Shown here: in pieces, positions 11,050 to 23,342 of the stretch
Position numbering within the stretch: the first letter of the stretch is position 1
Layout: each line of letters opens with the position of its first letter
From: Pelobates cultripes
Taxonomy: Eukaryota; Chordata; Amphibia; Anura; Pelobatidae
DNA length: 64,000 nucleotides
Direction of reading: 5' to 3'
Assembly: GCA_933207985.1 (NCBI GenBank)
Contig: OW240913.1
Coordinates: forward strand, 104,534,477-104,598,476
Notes under the pieces: generated by a model
What the model saw: the letters and a program-made list of their open reading frames with translations, nothing else
The model's database searches: none
What the model was told of the DNA's origin: nothing
Program-made: the position numbers and the translations under genes

Positions 11050-12539
11050 TGGAGAGTTGATTACTTTAAACTCTGTACCAAATTTAATAATTAGTTTAGT
11101 TGGGAAACCCCATTTATAAGATTCATTTTTATCTCTTAAAACTTTTGATATCATTCTGCACTCATTTTGCGTTCCATAATCACCTCTCCTGATATATCAG
11201 GAAAGATTTTCAATTGTTCGTAAGGTGCATCAAAGCTTTTACATTCAATTGCTTTCTGTAATATTTTTTGTTTAAAGGAACACTATAGTCACCTAAATTA
11301 CTTTAGCTAAATAAAGCAGTTTTAGTGTATAGATCATCCCCCTGCAATTTCACTGCTCAATTCACTGTTATTAAATCACTTTGTTTCTGTTTATGCAGCC
11401 CTAGCCACACCTCCCCTGGTTATGATTGACAGAGCCTGCATGAAAAAAAAAAACTGGTTTCACTTTCAAACAGATGTAATTTACCTTAAATAATTGTATC
11501 TCAATCTCTAAATTGAACTTTAATCACATACAGGAGGCTCTTGCTGGGTCTAGCAAGCTATTAACATAGCAAGGGATAAGAAAATCTTAATTAAACAGAA
11601 CTTGCAATAAAGAAAGCCTAAATAGGGCTCTCTTTACAGGAAGTGTTTATGGAAGGCTGTGCAAGTCACATGCAGGGAGGTGTGACTAGGGTTCATAAAC
11701 AAAGGGATTTAACTCCTAAATGGCAGAGGATTGAGCAGTGAGGCTGCAGGGGCATGTTCTATACACCAAAACTGCTTCATCAAGCTAAAGTTGTTCAGGT
11801 GACTATAGTGTCCCTTTAACAGTAAAATAATGTAATTTCACTATCAAATCCCGCGGTAAATCCCTTGAGATATTGCGTGAGAGAGAGGAAGTCTATGAAC
11901 TCTATCTGGCATATGGGCCCTCTCAAAATCTGGATTCACCAAAGAATTCAGAAATGCTATTATATAGTTAGGGAGGTCCAACTGCCCCACTAATTCTGGT
12001 ATCCCTCTTATGAGAATATTATTTTGTCTAGAAAAATTCTCCAATCTGCTATATTTCTGTTTTAAGCCCAAAAGCTCCTCTTTTAATTTATGTATTTCCA
12101 GATTAGAGTGCTTATGTAATTCTATCAAATGTTCTTGTTGGGTACCTAAATCTGTAACTTTCTTTGAGAGGGTATTTATATCTTTGGAATTTTTGGCAAT
12201 CTCCCTAGAGATTTCCTACACCATGTAGGCCTTTAGATCTTTTAATAAATCTATCATTACTTCCTTCATGGTGGCAATTGTGAGCTGTTCTTCTCTATGA
12301 CTATCTACCTCTACTAACCCATCTACTAAGGATGACTCAGCTGATGTCATTAAGTTATCTGAATGTTCTAGTTCTTTTTGCGTCCCTGATGTCAATGCTG
12401 ACTCCCCTAAGCTATTGCGTTTCTTAATTGGGATAAAAAAGTTACTAGTCAGTATTCCATTATCTTTTTCTTTGCCCTTTGCTTTACCCTTAGAGCTTTG
12501 GTTGTGCTTATTTTTCATTTTGTCCTCTCTTATAACCAC
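11050..12539 (-). pseudogene. L1-type ORF1 protein, broken by stop, frameshift and MITE
   Basis: The N-terminal frame (from 12539) is lysine- and serine-rich and stops near 12216. The next frame carries a coiled-coil-like segment (LEIHKLKEELLGLKQKYSRL) leading into LENFSRQNNILIRGIPE, the start of the L1 ORF1 RNA-recognition fold, then DRVHRLP. Beyond the inserted MITE, LKIFPDISGEVIMERK and, after a frame change, DKNESYKWGFPTKLIIKFG match the L1 ORF1 C-terminal domain. ORF1 proteins coat LINE RNA and act as trimeric chaperones. Length without the insert is about 310 codons, near the family norm. The disruptions make it non-functional. Confidence 0.75.
11272..11819. mobile_element. TTAA-flanked MITE (AGGGACACTATAGTCACC ends) inside LINE ORF1
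   Basis: The terminal inverted repeats read AGGAACACTATAGTCACC after TTAA at 11272-11275 and, reversed, AGGGACACTATAGTCACC before TTAA at 11816-11819. Removing the element with one TTAA joins the LINE reading frame without a gap, so TTAA is the duplicated target. TTAA duplication is characteristic of piggyBac and Kolobok transposases; which one moved it is not known. No coding capacity. Related copies lie at 13948, 37392, 37590, 48029, 55662, 56505 and 57884. Confidence 0.85.
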
Positions 12540-13947
12540 CGTTTAACACTAGTAAAACAGCAATTTAAGATTTAAATTAGCAATAAAGACCCAATATTTT
12601 AAATTCACTATAAATCACAAAAGCAAACCAAGGGATCTACTCAAAGGAAATTGAGAAAAAGAAAAAAAGAGGACACAAAAAATTATTAAATTATGATTCG
12701 ACCAGCTTCTATCAAAGCCGATAACTTATTATATTTATGCTGGTCTGCCACAAATGATCGAACCATATAAAAGTCCTGAAAGTCTATGAATGCATATAGC
12801 TGGAATCGTTCCTTCTGGATCTCAAAACTGGAAAAAAAATATATATATTTTAAAGTCCCAACTTCCCAGCAAAGATGTAACTAAGCTGAGTTTGAAATAG
12901 GAGTTATCTACTTTTCTATCCTCTTTATGTCCATTTCCTTTTTCCTTCCCCTTGCTCTCTTCTCCTTTTCTTCCTTTCTTCCGCTTCCGTCCTCCTTTCT
13001 GTATTCTCTTTGAAACTCAGCTGCAGGTAACAAGGGCTAGTGCAGCCCGGCTTTAACCTTTTCTACAAGTACTCTGCAGCCCCTTGAGTCTCGTTTGATA
13101 CTGCTATGGCAGTTAAAGAAGGAAATAGACAAAAAAAAAAATCTTCTATGGCAAAGGTTTTAAGGTGACTTTTTATCCAACTCTCCAGAAAGCTACATAA
13201 AATCAGAAAAACTATTGTGTAACAAAAATATGTAGTGGAGATATCTAACTCAGCAGACCTCCTCAGAAAAATATAGCCTTATGTAGCAGAGATATCTGAT
13301 CACATAAACCCCAAAGGGGGATGTTTTTAGCAACTGGAGACCATAGGGGGTATGTTTGGGAATGGGTTGGGTTAGGGTAGGGGTCTTCCCCCCTTCCTCT
13401 TTACCCCCTTTACACTTTCCCTGCTTTCTTCTCCCTTCCCGGCTCCTTACTTTGCTCTGTCTTTATCTGTTGTCACTCACAGTATATTTTTCTTCTCCTT
13501 CAATCTCCTTTAATCTAAACAATTTTCCTCTGGGCTTCCTCCTTCCCCGGTCCATTCACCTTTAAAGACCTTTTAATCTCTCTTCATTCTCGGTCTTTTA
13601 ACTCGGCTCTTCTCTTTTATATTATTAAAGGACAGCTCATATGGGACATATGGGACTTACTATTTATTCCAGTCCTTCCAGTCCTTTTCTCAAAGCCTCC
13701 TTAAGCGAGCGGCCGTTCCCTATTTCCTCCCTGAACACTGTGGGGAACACACACTGTGGGGAACTTCATCCACAACGCCGACTTCACTAACTGCACCAGA
13801 GATGCAAAACTGAGGAGACAGACGCTGAGTTCTCCGGCTGCACTCTCCGGCAACTTAGGCTGTGTGTTTGCTAGTCCGAGCTCAGACCTCCGCCATTGCC
13901 CGCTAGAGTCTCACGCTAGCTACTTCCTGGGCATGGCCACATCCTCC

Positions 13948-14335
13948 ATAAAGCAGTTTTGGTAAATAGATTATGCCTTTTAAGTCGCAATGCTCAATTC
14001 TCTGTCATTTAGTAGTCGAATCTTTTGATTCTGTTTATGCAGCCCTAGTCACAACTCCCCTGGCTGTGACTCACACTTGCTCTATAAATTGAACTTTAAT
14101 TAATTCTAAATTAAACAGAATTTGCAATAAAGGAAGTGTAAACATTAGATCTAACTTTACAGGAAGTGCTTAAGAAGGCTGTGCACATCACATGCAGGGA
14201 TGTGTGACTATGGCTGTATAAACAAAGCAATTTAACTCCAAAATGGCAGAGAATTGAGCAGTGAGACTATAGGGGCATAATCATACATCAAAAGTGCTTC
14301 AGTAAACTAACATTGTTTTGACGCTATAGTGTTAA
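13948..14335. mobile_element. Second copy of the CACTATAG MITE, left end missing
   Basis: It aligns along its length with 11300-11819: AAAGCAGTTTTGG, TTCTGTTTATGCAGCCCTAG, AACTCCAAAATGGCAGAG and CTATAGTGTTAAAG follow in the same order. The left terminal repeat is absent and the right one is diverged. Confidence 0.75.
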
Positions 14336-14710
14336 AGAACCCTAATCAATCGTGGCATATATTACTTTATTGCCATCAGCAGTTATAATGATTTCACATA
14401 ATACAAATGAGTACAACATTTCATATTGAATATGCTTATACAAACCATATTGCTGTGATGATGCCTTAGGTATAGTCATGAAATATTAACCCTTTCAGTA
14501 CAGAATATGACAAAGCAGTTTTTATCATAACATCTTCACATGTCATGCCCCACAAAATAGTTAATGGGTTCATAGCTGTTTTCAGAGTAGGGTCTCTGGT
14601 GAAATTCATTTTTTATTATTCTGATCACATGACAAGGGTTTGCCCATTCTTGCATTTTTTTTCTCATAAATGTTAACCGATATTGGAGTGATTGCAAAAT
14701 ATGTTTATGC
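14336..14710. other. No recognisable feature
   Basis: AT-rich spacer between two repeats; no credible reading frame or repeat structure. Confidence 0.5.
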
Positions 14711-17545
14711 TAGAGTTGAGCGGACACCTGGATGTTTGGGTCCGTTGGGTTTGGCCGAACTTTGAAAAAGAGTCCAGATGGAACTTGACTCGAACCTAAA
14801 CCCCATTGAAGTCAATGGGGACCCGAACTTTTGGCCACAAAAATGCCTCTAAAAACCTCCTGGAAAGAGCTAGAGAGCTGCAAAAGCAAGTAAAATGGGG
14901 GTAAGAGTAGGACAAGTGCCCTGCAAACAAATGTGGATAGGAAAATCACCTAAAATAACATAAAAATAAAAAATACAGCTGAGCCATAAAATAGCACTAG
15001 ATGGAATCTTTGTTTTTAACTTTGGAAGAACATAAATCAAAATCTAAAGCATGGCTGTCAGGAGGATCAACAGAATTATCAATTTGAGAGAGGGTTGGAG
15101 TGCAGGGTATTCTCTTTCATTGTTCAAACTGAGCTCAACTCCTGATGCATGGAGAAAAGGCCTTCACAAGCCTCTGCTATTGTGTACATAGTTTATACTA
15201 AGTGACCCATAGGTTCAGGAGGCGGTGACTGTGGCGGTGTAGGTGGAAGCAGCGGTGGAGGAAGAAACATTTGCAGCCTGCGGTGCATTTCTTGCAGTCC
15301 TGATGCATGGAGAAATGCTCAACTCCTGATGCATGAAGAAAAGGCTTTCATGTTTTTTTGTTTTTTTTTAATTGTGGTAGCCCACAAAATATTGGGACAT
15401 ATAAAAAAAAGACAACTCTGTTCTGTAGAGTAGCTGTTGACATTATAGTTGCGCAAGAACTTTGTCGACTCTAGAGAACCTCGAGCCAATCACACATCCC
15501 CGTGACAGCGACTTTGCATTCGGATGTCATCCATATCAACTTTCGATGCCAGTTTCTGGGCCTACCATGGTGACCACGGGAAACGGCTACCACATGCAAG
15601 AAAGGCAGCAGGCACGCAAATGACCCACTCCCGACGCGGGAAGATAGTGACGACAAATAACAATACAGGACTCTTTAGATGCCCTGTAATTGTAATGAGT
15701 ACACTTGAAATCCTTTAACTCTGATCAATTGGAGGGAAGTCTGGTGCAGAGCCACTAACCCGTGCGTGCTGCAGCTGAAACTATACTATCACCTGCTGCT
15801 GCTCACACAGTCTCATGAGGCGGTGAGTGGGAAGGCCGAAGTTACGCTGCAGCGCAAACAGGCAAGCAGCAGCAGGGTGAGAACGCCAAAAGAGCGCACA
15901 GCCGCTACAATGAATGTCACATCCTGTTCCAAGTTGCGGCTCAGTCTGGTGATGGCTTCTGGTATCCAGTAGTCTTTTTACTGAAGCTGCATCAGGGTCC
16001 TGGTATGTGGCCGCACAAACGATGGTGCTCAACACCACAGGGCATGCGGTTACCCTGCAACAGACCCTGCTAGTCCATTCCACACTGTGACTCCTAACTT
16101 CAACATCAGGCATACTGGGTCCTGGTCTTCCGACTGCCGCCCAGACAGTGTCTGGGTCCTGGTCACCAGACTGCCCAACTGACTGTGAAACTACGAATAG
16201 ATCGTTAAATCTGGTATCAGAGCTCAACTCTATTATGGATCCTTTGATCTCTACATGTATTACTTGGATAACTGGTAATTCTCAAGCTAATACATGCCGA
16301 CGAGCGCTAGGGGACGGCCACTCCGCTTTTGCACCCTGCTCCCTCTTATGCTGTGCTGGTGCCTCTGTGCGACCAGCGCCTCTTCCTCCAAACTGCACAC
16401 GTCACTCGCATGACCTTGATTCCATGTGGGGTCTAGGACCTCTTCATCCTCCACATCATCTTCCACCCACTCCTCAACCCTGCCCTCCTTGCCGGTCTGC
16501 ACACTGCAGAAAGCCACAGCAGTTGGCACCTGTGTTTTTCCAGCATGTAAAGTCTGCAAAGGACATATGGAACTTGTTTTAGAATTGTATCCAGGCAACA
16601 GTTTTCCCTATAAACTGACCTCTCAGTTTGACATGTGAGGGTATTGCCCCAGAATTACAATATTGTTTAAGTACCTCTTAGCTATTGATAACTGGTTTAA
16701 ATATAGCAGTTTGTTACCTGGTAGTTTCTAGTGTAGAAAATATCAATCTGTTTTCTATCACTTAGATCTGTGTAACAAGTGTTGTAGATGTGAAACAATA
16801 TTACACGTGACCGATGTAGTAAATTCGAATCAAGGTTACGCTTTGATTTGCCTCTCAGATATGAAGTGAACACCCCAAATATACTATTTAGCACCAAAAA
16901 AAAAATTGACTTTTTAAAACTCCAATGTAAGCAGCAGATTAGCAGCAAAACAATTAGAATATTTACAACTATTTGACACTTCTATTTGACTCTCAGATAT
17001 GAAGTGCACCGCAGGCCGCAAATGTACTATTTAGCAGATTAGCAGCAAAACAATTAGAATGTTTACAATTGCGCTGTAACCGCTGTATTAGACGCTTCGA
17101 TTTGACTCTCAGATATGAAGTGCTCCCCACTAATCTACTACCCCACTAATGTACTATTTTGCACCCAAAAAAATTAACTTTTTAAAACTCCGAAATAACA
17201 GCGATATTTGAAGCTTCTATTTGACTCTCAGATATGAAGCACACCCCACCCCACTAATGTACTAGTTTGCAGAATTCGTTCCTAAGCTGTCCCTATCAGC
17301 GGCAGCATCCTCTCCCTACACTAATAAGACCGCATGTGCGTGCGGCACTACGCGACTCCAGCTTATATATAGAGGCTGGGTCACATTCTGCACTGGCCAA
17401 TCACAGCCATGCCATTAGTAGGCATGGCTGTGATGGCTTCTAAGGGCACACGAGTCAAACGCTTGTTGATTGGTTGCCCTGCAGCCTTTTAAAACACGCC
17501 ATTAAATCGCAGAACACGAACTCCAACCCGAACATACAGTGATAC
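14711..17545. repeat. Large non-autonomous repeat beginning AGAGTTGAGCGGACAC
   Basis: The left end (AGAGTTGAGCGGACACCTGG, then GGCCGAAC and CCCCATTGAAGTCAATGGGG) resembles the start of the repeat at 36803. The right end near 17510-17545 has inverted, related words (CGAACTCCAACCCGAACA). Between them lie a twice-repeated CTCAACTCCTGATGCATG segment (15132-15350), a GC-richer middle (15460-16600) with overlapping frames that show no domain, and four tandem units at 16845-17280. It looks like a DNA-transposon-derived non-autonomous element. The superfamily is not established. Confidence 0.5.
16845..17280. repeat. Four tandem units of about 115-140 bp
   Basis: Each unit contains CTCTCAGATATGAAG, followed by a variant of ACCCCACTAATGTACTA and TTGCACC or TTAGCA. 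Units begin near 16845, 16983, 17098 and 17215. They are diverged, so the array is not recent. Confidence 0.75.
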
Positions 17546-19599
17546 ATTCAAAGTTATATTTGAGCATGCAAGTCTTGCATCACCAGTGAGTCAGAGTTGG
17601 AGTTTTGACTGGATATGATTTAGATAATTATTTAATTCCAACAGACAAGGTCATTGACATATCAGGAGACTGATCCATCAATACAATCAATACTAAAAAA
17701 AAAAAAACATTTGGGAGTTATCACAGTATTCTGTGACATATGAATTCAATCATTATTTTGATCATATTTATTAAAGTGCCCTAAAAAAAGTAAAAAAAAA
17801 GTTTGACATAGAAAATGCTTGCTTTTGCAGATATATAATATGCAGCTAAATTTTAAATAAACCAGAACACCTTTTGACTAGAAAATGTAGCATAAAAATC
17901 TGATGCTTCAACACATTTTTTTAATATATTAGAAAATGAGTTAGGACACAAAAGAAGCAACAGAAAACACCAAACAGATTTAATTAGTTGCTCAAAATAT
18001 TCACCAAAAAAGATATGTAAAAGACGCTTTGATAAATCTCCCCAACTGTCTGCTATTGTTTATTTGTTTTTGTTTATGTCTTATTTGAGTAATTCCTCTG
18101 TTGCAACATTAGTGTGCATTGGCTTCAATAAATCATGTTTCCAGTTTTTAAACAGATCAGTAGAGCTGTAAGTTGATGTAAAACACCTCACTTGAAAAAA
18201 CACAGCTCCCTCCACTAATTCAAAGTTACACGCTGACCTATACTTTACTTTTGTTCATACACAGTTGATAAAAGCAAAATAATTATAAACAGAGAATAGT
18301 GACAGATGTTGGTGCATATCACAATCACTTTGTAGTCACACACATTTGCACTCAATTTTATTTGATACCACTTCAATGATTTATCTTTGTAAAGCAGAAC
18401 AGGTAGAAGGGAAATAGTGCAACAAATGTGCAGGTGAGCCTCTATATAGGGATCACTCCCCAAATACCCCAATATATTTGTATTATTTATCTTTGTATTA
18501 TTTATCTTTGACAGCAGAAATGGCAAACATGGGACATGATACATCAGCACTGACATACGTAAACTATATCACATAGTCTTGACTATGTTATCAATGTCAT
18601 ACTAACCCTAATGCAGAATTCATATTACAAATACACACGCATATGACCCTTAAAAGATGTCATCCCTGGGGCCAGGGTCAAGACTGTGCTGTAAAACATA
18701 CAGTGCAACAAAAGCAATCATCAATTGTCAGAGAACATAGAGACTGGAAGGATTATGCTAGAAATAATTACATGGATCATTAAGAATTAGATAATGGGTT
18801 GTCAAATTTCTGTACTCTTGCTAGGAGAAAAAAAGGATGACAGTGTTAGCTGGAAATGTTATAATCAAACAAGGTTTACTAATCATATCACATGTTTTAT
18901 TTTAAACACTCAAGTCTAATCAAACGCAGAGGAGAGCACTTTAACAGAAAGGGCATCAATGCCAACATCAGCTGCCTTTAATCCTTTGTGAGGCTAGAAG
19001 ATAGTTTAGCCGCCTTGGCAGATATAACTTACAGCAAGTCAAATGCAATCGCTAAAGATGGGTCCAGTATCAGCAGACATTCAGGGCCATGAGAGCTTTC
19101 CCTACTGTGTCATTGGTGTCAGATTACCACCTTCCCTGTGCATGCGGCACATCAAGTGGATCCTCACCACACATTATAGGACTATAATAAATTGGGCCAA
19201 AAAAGAGGCACTTGGGCAATTAAATTGTGTTCCCTTAGATCCTCAAGCATACCTTTTCTAGAGCCTTGGATATTGTGGACCAAAACATCTCCTTCTCAAT
19301 TCTTCTTACCTCCTGTTCCCAGTTATCTAAAATGACCCAGTAACCTAACGTTCTCATCATCTGTTTGTTTGTTTCAGCAATGGAGAATTTGCTGGTGATT
19401 CATAGATAAAAATATTTATGTAAATGTACATGAGTATGACTTAAACTGTTCCATTCAAATAACAAGTTATCCATGCTACAGCATATTGCCAATCTCCAAC
19501 ACTATTATAAAATACACATTAAGCAAAAGAATTATGCAGTAAAACATCTCACACACTAATGCCCTTAAAGCATACATGACTAAATTAATTAATACCCAA
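17546..19599. other. No recognisable feature
   Basis: AT-rich, with homopolymer A tracts (for example 17696-17707). The short frames lack motifs. Nothing beyond unique-looking or very old DNA. Confidence 0.55.
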
Positions 19600-19605
19600 T
19601 TGGTC

Positions 19606-19731
19606 GTCAACCTTTGGCACTCTAGATGTTGTGTTCTACATCTCCCATAATGTCCTTACAGCCATAATGCTCGCAAAGCATTAGGGGAGATATAGTACAG
19701 AACATTTAAAGCGATGAAAGTTGCCTACCCA
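19606..19731. repeat. Short palindromic MITE-like repeat, copy 2
   Basis: Same family as 1105-1245: CAACCTTTGGCACTC, TTCTACATCTCCCATAATG, a central GCCATAATGCTCGCAAAG, and GTTGCCTACCC at the end. Confidence 0.6.
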
Positions 19732-20119
19732 TGCCCTATTTAGTAGGGATTCTGAGGTATTAGGGGCCTGTTACAAATGGAAAGCTCCGATTCCACCCCC
19801 CATAATAAATAGATGAGAACAGATGTACACCACCCATTAAACACAGAAGTAGCCCATGCACATTTTTTCTCTTGGCCTGACAATTACTGTTTAATGTGTA
19901 AGACAAACTGCACAAATCTAATTCTAAGTAAACTAAATGGGTAAATAGAAACCTAATATACGAAACAGAAATAAAAACTATGTTATGTTCTTAACCACAA
20001 AAATTAAATGGCCTGTATAACCACCTACAAACAGTGAAGATATTGTACCCATATCGCAATATTCTCCATAGTATTATCACTGGTGCCAGAGGCCTGACAT
20101 GACACGTAAACAAATACTA

Positions 20120-20350
20120 GTTGTTCAATATACCACTAAGTGAAATCACATACCTTTATTCCTCACTTAACTTTATGAAAAACACAATCTGATCTAAAAA
20201 TATGAATACAAAATCCAGGACAATACACCAGTCCGGCAGTCTTCTCCCTACGCATTTCTTTTTGTAAAATAGAACTTCCTTAGAGGCTACATAAAGTGCT
20301 ATTAAAGTCTACATCACAAATAAAATGAGCAATAAAAACTTTCCAGAACA
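20120..20350. repeat. Dispersed repeat (CTACGC...CTTCCT type), diverged copy
   Basis: Contains TACCTTTATT, CCTACGCATTTC and GAACTTCCTTAGAGGC in the order and spacing of the better preserved copy at 50860-51420. No coding capacity. Confidence 0.45.
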
Positions 20351-21214
20351 GTGAATAAGCATTTGTCCATTCTGGTTTTACATCTCCTTGTCATCCAACA
20401 AGGATACATGAAAAGCAGGAATTTCAGCCTTATTCTCCCTATATCAACATGTTACTAGGCAAAACACAGCCACTCTAAACTGTAGACATTTATGAGTAAT
20501 TATGTTACAAAAAAAAGAACAGGAACAAAACAAACAAAAAAAAACAACGTAAATGGTCCTTTATCATATTGATGTGAATGTTACATATTCACATGTTCAT
20601 TGGCCATACATTGCTGATAAGTAGATCCATTGAACATTTATAGATGTCTACCTTTCAGAATATTTTAAAGAAGCTTAAAATTATACCACCCAGGAAAACG
20701 GCAATACCTTTCAAATCTGTATGTTATGGAGTCTCTTGTGAAAAGTGACCTTTAGGTTTCTTTGAAGCTGTCCATCTTAAATGTTTTTGTTTGGACAAAA
20801 TGATTCAAATGCTGTATATTGTTCCCAGACTGAAATTCTCTTGAGGGCTTCCAGCCTATGAATAATGTGCAGTATTAGTTATAGAAGAAAATGACTGCAT
20901 TTCTAAGACTCTACATGACAGTTTCTTTTCAATTTCTATTGAATATAATATTTTTCTTTGCTTTCTTATTTATGCATATTGTGTTGGATGGAAATTTTTG
21001 AGAAAATGAACCGTGAGTTCTACAAGTTATTAAATTATATGTTTTGCTGAATTTAAGCTTTCAAAAGGGAACACTTGCTTAGATAGGTGTTGGGAAAATA
21101 GATGCACTTATCACAAACTGTTTTAAAAAATATATGTATGTTCCAAAGCCGATGTTATTTGACATGTCCTGTGTATTGGCACAAAATATCTTCTATTTAA
21201 CTAACTGCAAAAGG
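20351..21214. other. No recognisable feature
   Basis: AT-rich DNA with no supported gene or repeat. Confidence 0.55.
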
Positions 21215-21221
21215 AATTAGA

Positions 21222-22130
21222 TTGTGCAAAGGCAACAACGAATCTGTCCAGGGTCCATACGTCTGTGGTGGGTGTGAGCGAGTGGCTTTTCTGGAAGCTC
21301 AGATTGGAGATCTGGAGAGGAAAGTTGCAACCCTGAGGGAGATTGACAATCTTGAGAGGAGTCTGCTGCTCATTGAGAAGAGTTTAGTGGGTGCAGGTAG
21401 TGGAATGGGAGGAGATGAGACAGTTGGTTAGCAGGCACATAGCTGGGTAACAGTGGGGCGAGGAAACTGAGGGGAGGGAAGAGGAATGGTTTAGCCAGTC
21501 CTGATCTTGTGCAGCCTAACAGATTTGCCAGTTTGAGTGAAGATGTTGGGAGCATCAGCTCAGGAGTAGCTGTACTGCAGGAAGTGGTCCCTTCTAACAG
21601 CCATGGGAACAGCCCTCCTAGTACGGTTGGGGTTGAGAGGGTAAGACAGGTTGAGAGTAGATAGGTTAATCTGCCACTCTGATTGTTTCAACAGAAGAGT
21701 TTGCTGTCTCCTGGGTGCTCGGGTGCGGCATGTTGCCGACAAAGTGGTGGGATTATTGGGAGGGGCTGGGGATGACCCAGCTGTCATGGTCCATTTTGGC
21801 ACCGATGACAAAGTCAGAGGAAAATGGAAGGTCCTAAAGAATGAGTTCAGGGAACTAGGAAGTAAGCTAAAGAAGAGGACCTCCAAGGTAATATTTACAG
21901 AAATATTACCTGTGCAGCGTGCTACAGCATAAAGGCAGCGGGAGATTAGAGAGATCAATGCGTGGCTTAAGTCTTGGTGCAGGAAAGAGGGTTTGGGGTT
22001 TATAGAGCACTGGGACGATTTTGCGCTTTGGTACAACCTGTATAGTTGTGATGGATTGCACCTAAACAGAAGAGGGTCTGCTGTGCTGGGGGATAGAATG
22101 GCTAAAAGGTTGGAGGAGATTTTAAACTAG
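21222..22130 (+). pseudogene. CR1-type ORF1 with esterase (SGNH hydrolase) domain, broken
   Basis: The N-terminal frame has a CxxC pair (VCGGCERV) followed by a short coiled coil (LEAQIGDLERKVATL). After frame changes, VMVHFGTDDKV matches the HxGxND block of SGNH hydrolases. The last part, after an in-frame TAA at 21930, includes DGLHLNRRG, the DxxH catalytic block. ORF1 ends with TAG at 22128-22130. Esterase domains in CR1 ORF1 are established in the literature; their role in retrotransposition is thought to involve membranes or RNP handling. Stops and frameshifts make this copy inactive. Confidence 0.7.
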
Positions 22131-22407
22131 TAGTAGTGGGGAGGGTCAAAGCAATGTAGAAAATGAAGATTGGATAGAAAGGAGATGGGCTTTTGCTCAG
22201 TATAAGGGTGGTGGAGAAGGGGGAGGGGAAAGCTCAGAACAGAGGAGTTATGTAATATTGATGAAAATTCACAAAAAGTGCAAATGACTCATGATAATAT
22301 TAAATGTATGCTTACTAATGCAAGGATCCTATATAACAAAATGGGGGAACTAGAGGCAATAGCATACACCAAACAATATGATATAAAAGGCATAACAGAA
22401 ACATGGT

Positions 22408-22942
22408 TGTCAGGTTACCTGTTAATGTTGCCCCCGAGGAGGACAGCCTCTCTTCATAGGGGCTCCCCTCCCCTAGCATTTCGGCATTTTCCGGCCGTTT
22501 TCGCGCCGGCCGCGCTAGCTCCTCCCCCTTTTATGACGCGACGGCTAGCGTCGACGTCATGACGTCATCATTAACGTGAAGTGCCGGGAACCTCAATTCC
22601 GGACCTTTTGGGGGCGTGGTCTCAATTAATGTGACAGGGTATTTAAGGGAACTTTTACTACTGCTCATTGCCCTGTCGTGGTTCTAGCTTGCTAGTCACT
22701 CAGCGCGTTCTCTCTCTTAGTGTTTTCGGTTTTGACCTTGCTTGTACCTTTGTCCTGTTGCTCTCTCCTCTCCTTTGACCCGGCTTGTTCCTCGCTTACC
22801 TGTCCTCCGGCTCCCTCGACCTCGGCTTACCTTTTGACTATTCTTGTTTTGTCCATACGTTAGTCCGGCCATTCTAAGGTCCGGTATACGTACCTCCTCC
22901 TGTCCGCACTCTGCGTATTGGATCCCTGTCACTATCCTGACA
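22408..22942. mobile_element. Probable solo LTR (TGTCAGG...CCTGACA)
   Basis: A 535 bp GC-rich block begins TGTCAGG and ends CCTGACA, a 7 bp inverted repeat with the TG...CA ends of an LTR. It splits the LINE endonuclease frame. The flanks are ATGGT and ATGAC, so a target duplication is at best partial (ATG). No internal retrotransposon sequence adjoins it. It could be the LTR of the chromovirus at 23742, but that element shows no LTR to compare. Strand is likely plus, from the TATA-like box position. Confidence 0.65.
22560..22647 (+). promoter_or_regulatory. Putative LTR promoter: CRE-like site and TATA-like box
   Basis: A perfect CRE octamer TGACGTCA is at 22560-22567, directly after a near-repeat ACGTCA. 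TATTTAAG at 22640-22647 lies 72 bp downstream. The arrangement suits the U3 region of the LTR. Activity is inferred from motifs only. Confidence 0.4.
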
Positions 22943-23342
22943 ATGACTGGGCAGTTAACTTAAATGGGTACACGTTATTTAGGAAGGATAGGAAAAGCAA
23001 GAAGGGTGGTGGGGTATGTTTGTATGTCAACCATGAGTTAAAGTCAAATCTTAGGCATGTGTAGTGTGACGAGGAAAATACGTTCTACAGCTAGCCACCC
23101 GCTAAGTACTGGAAAATGAAGAGAAATCTAAACCACGTAATGTAAATATTAATGAGGAAGAACAGCTGTTAGAGTGGGAAAGCTGCAAATCGGGGTAACA
23201 CGTTAATTATTGGTGATTTTAATTACCTGGACATAAATTGGGATAGAGTGACTAGTACTTATCTACCTTTATGTCACAATTGGTACAAGCACCAACTAGA
23301 AAGGATGCTTGTCTGGATCTCATTATAACAAACAATGTTGAT

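Larger units (their letters stand above)
10624..13930 (-). mobile_element. L1/Tx1-like LINE, 5' portion with ORF1
   Basis: Minus-strand LINE running from a pyrimidine-rich 5' region (about 13930-12540 as written on the plus strand, with CT-rich tracts at 12930-13010 and 13380-13620) through ORF1 (12539 to about 11050) toward the gap. ORF2 (endonuclease/RT) is not seen. About 10624-11040 shows no recognisable coding sequence. A TTAA-flanked MITE is inserted within ORF1. The 5' limit is uncertain. Confidence 0.6.
22278..23340 (+). pseudogene. CR1-like ORF2 endonuclease domain, interrupted
   Basis: Starts with NIKCMLTNARILYNKMGEL and ITETWL, the first blocks of an apurinic-type (EEP) endonuclease, including the TETW glutamate. 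After the LTR it continues with GYTLFRKDRKSKKGGGVCLYV and later DFNYLDINW, corresponding to the GDFN block. Stops separate the pieces. The RT, expected next, is missing. Confidence 0.7.
21215..23342 (+). mobile_element. CR1-like LINE, copy A: ORF1 and endonuclease region only
   Basis: Plus-strand 5' part of a CR1/L2-clade non-LTR retrotransposon: an ORF1 with esterase-like motifs (to 22130), then the start of ORF2 with the endonuclease (from about 22278). ORF2 is interrupted by an LTR at 22408-22942 and resumes with NLNGYTLFRKDRK to about 23340. The RT is absent. The last part (GATTTTAATTACC, then GGATGCTTGTCTGGATCTC) is nearly identical to copy B at 41660-41995, showing they are one family. 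Copy A lacks two internal pieces present in B. It ends exactly where the foldback element begins. Confidence 0.75.

Noticed and set aside
15781..16582. Overlapping frames of 144 and 148 codons in a GC-richer patch
   Set aside because: They lie on opposite strands of a repeat, show no motif and mask each other; GC content explains their length.
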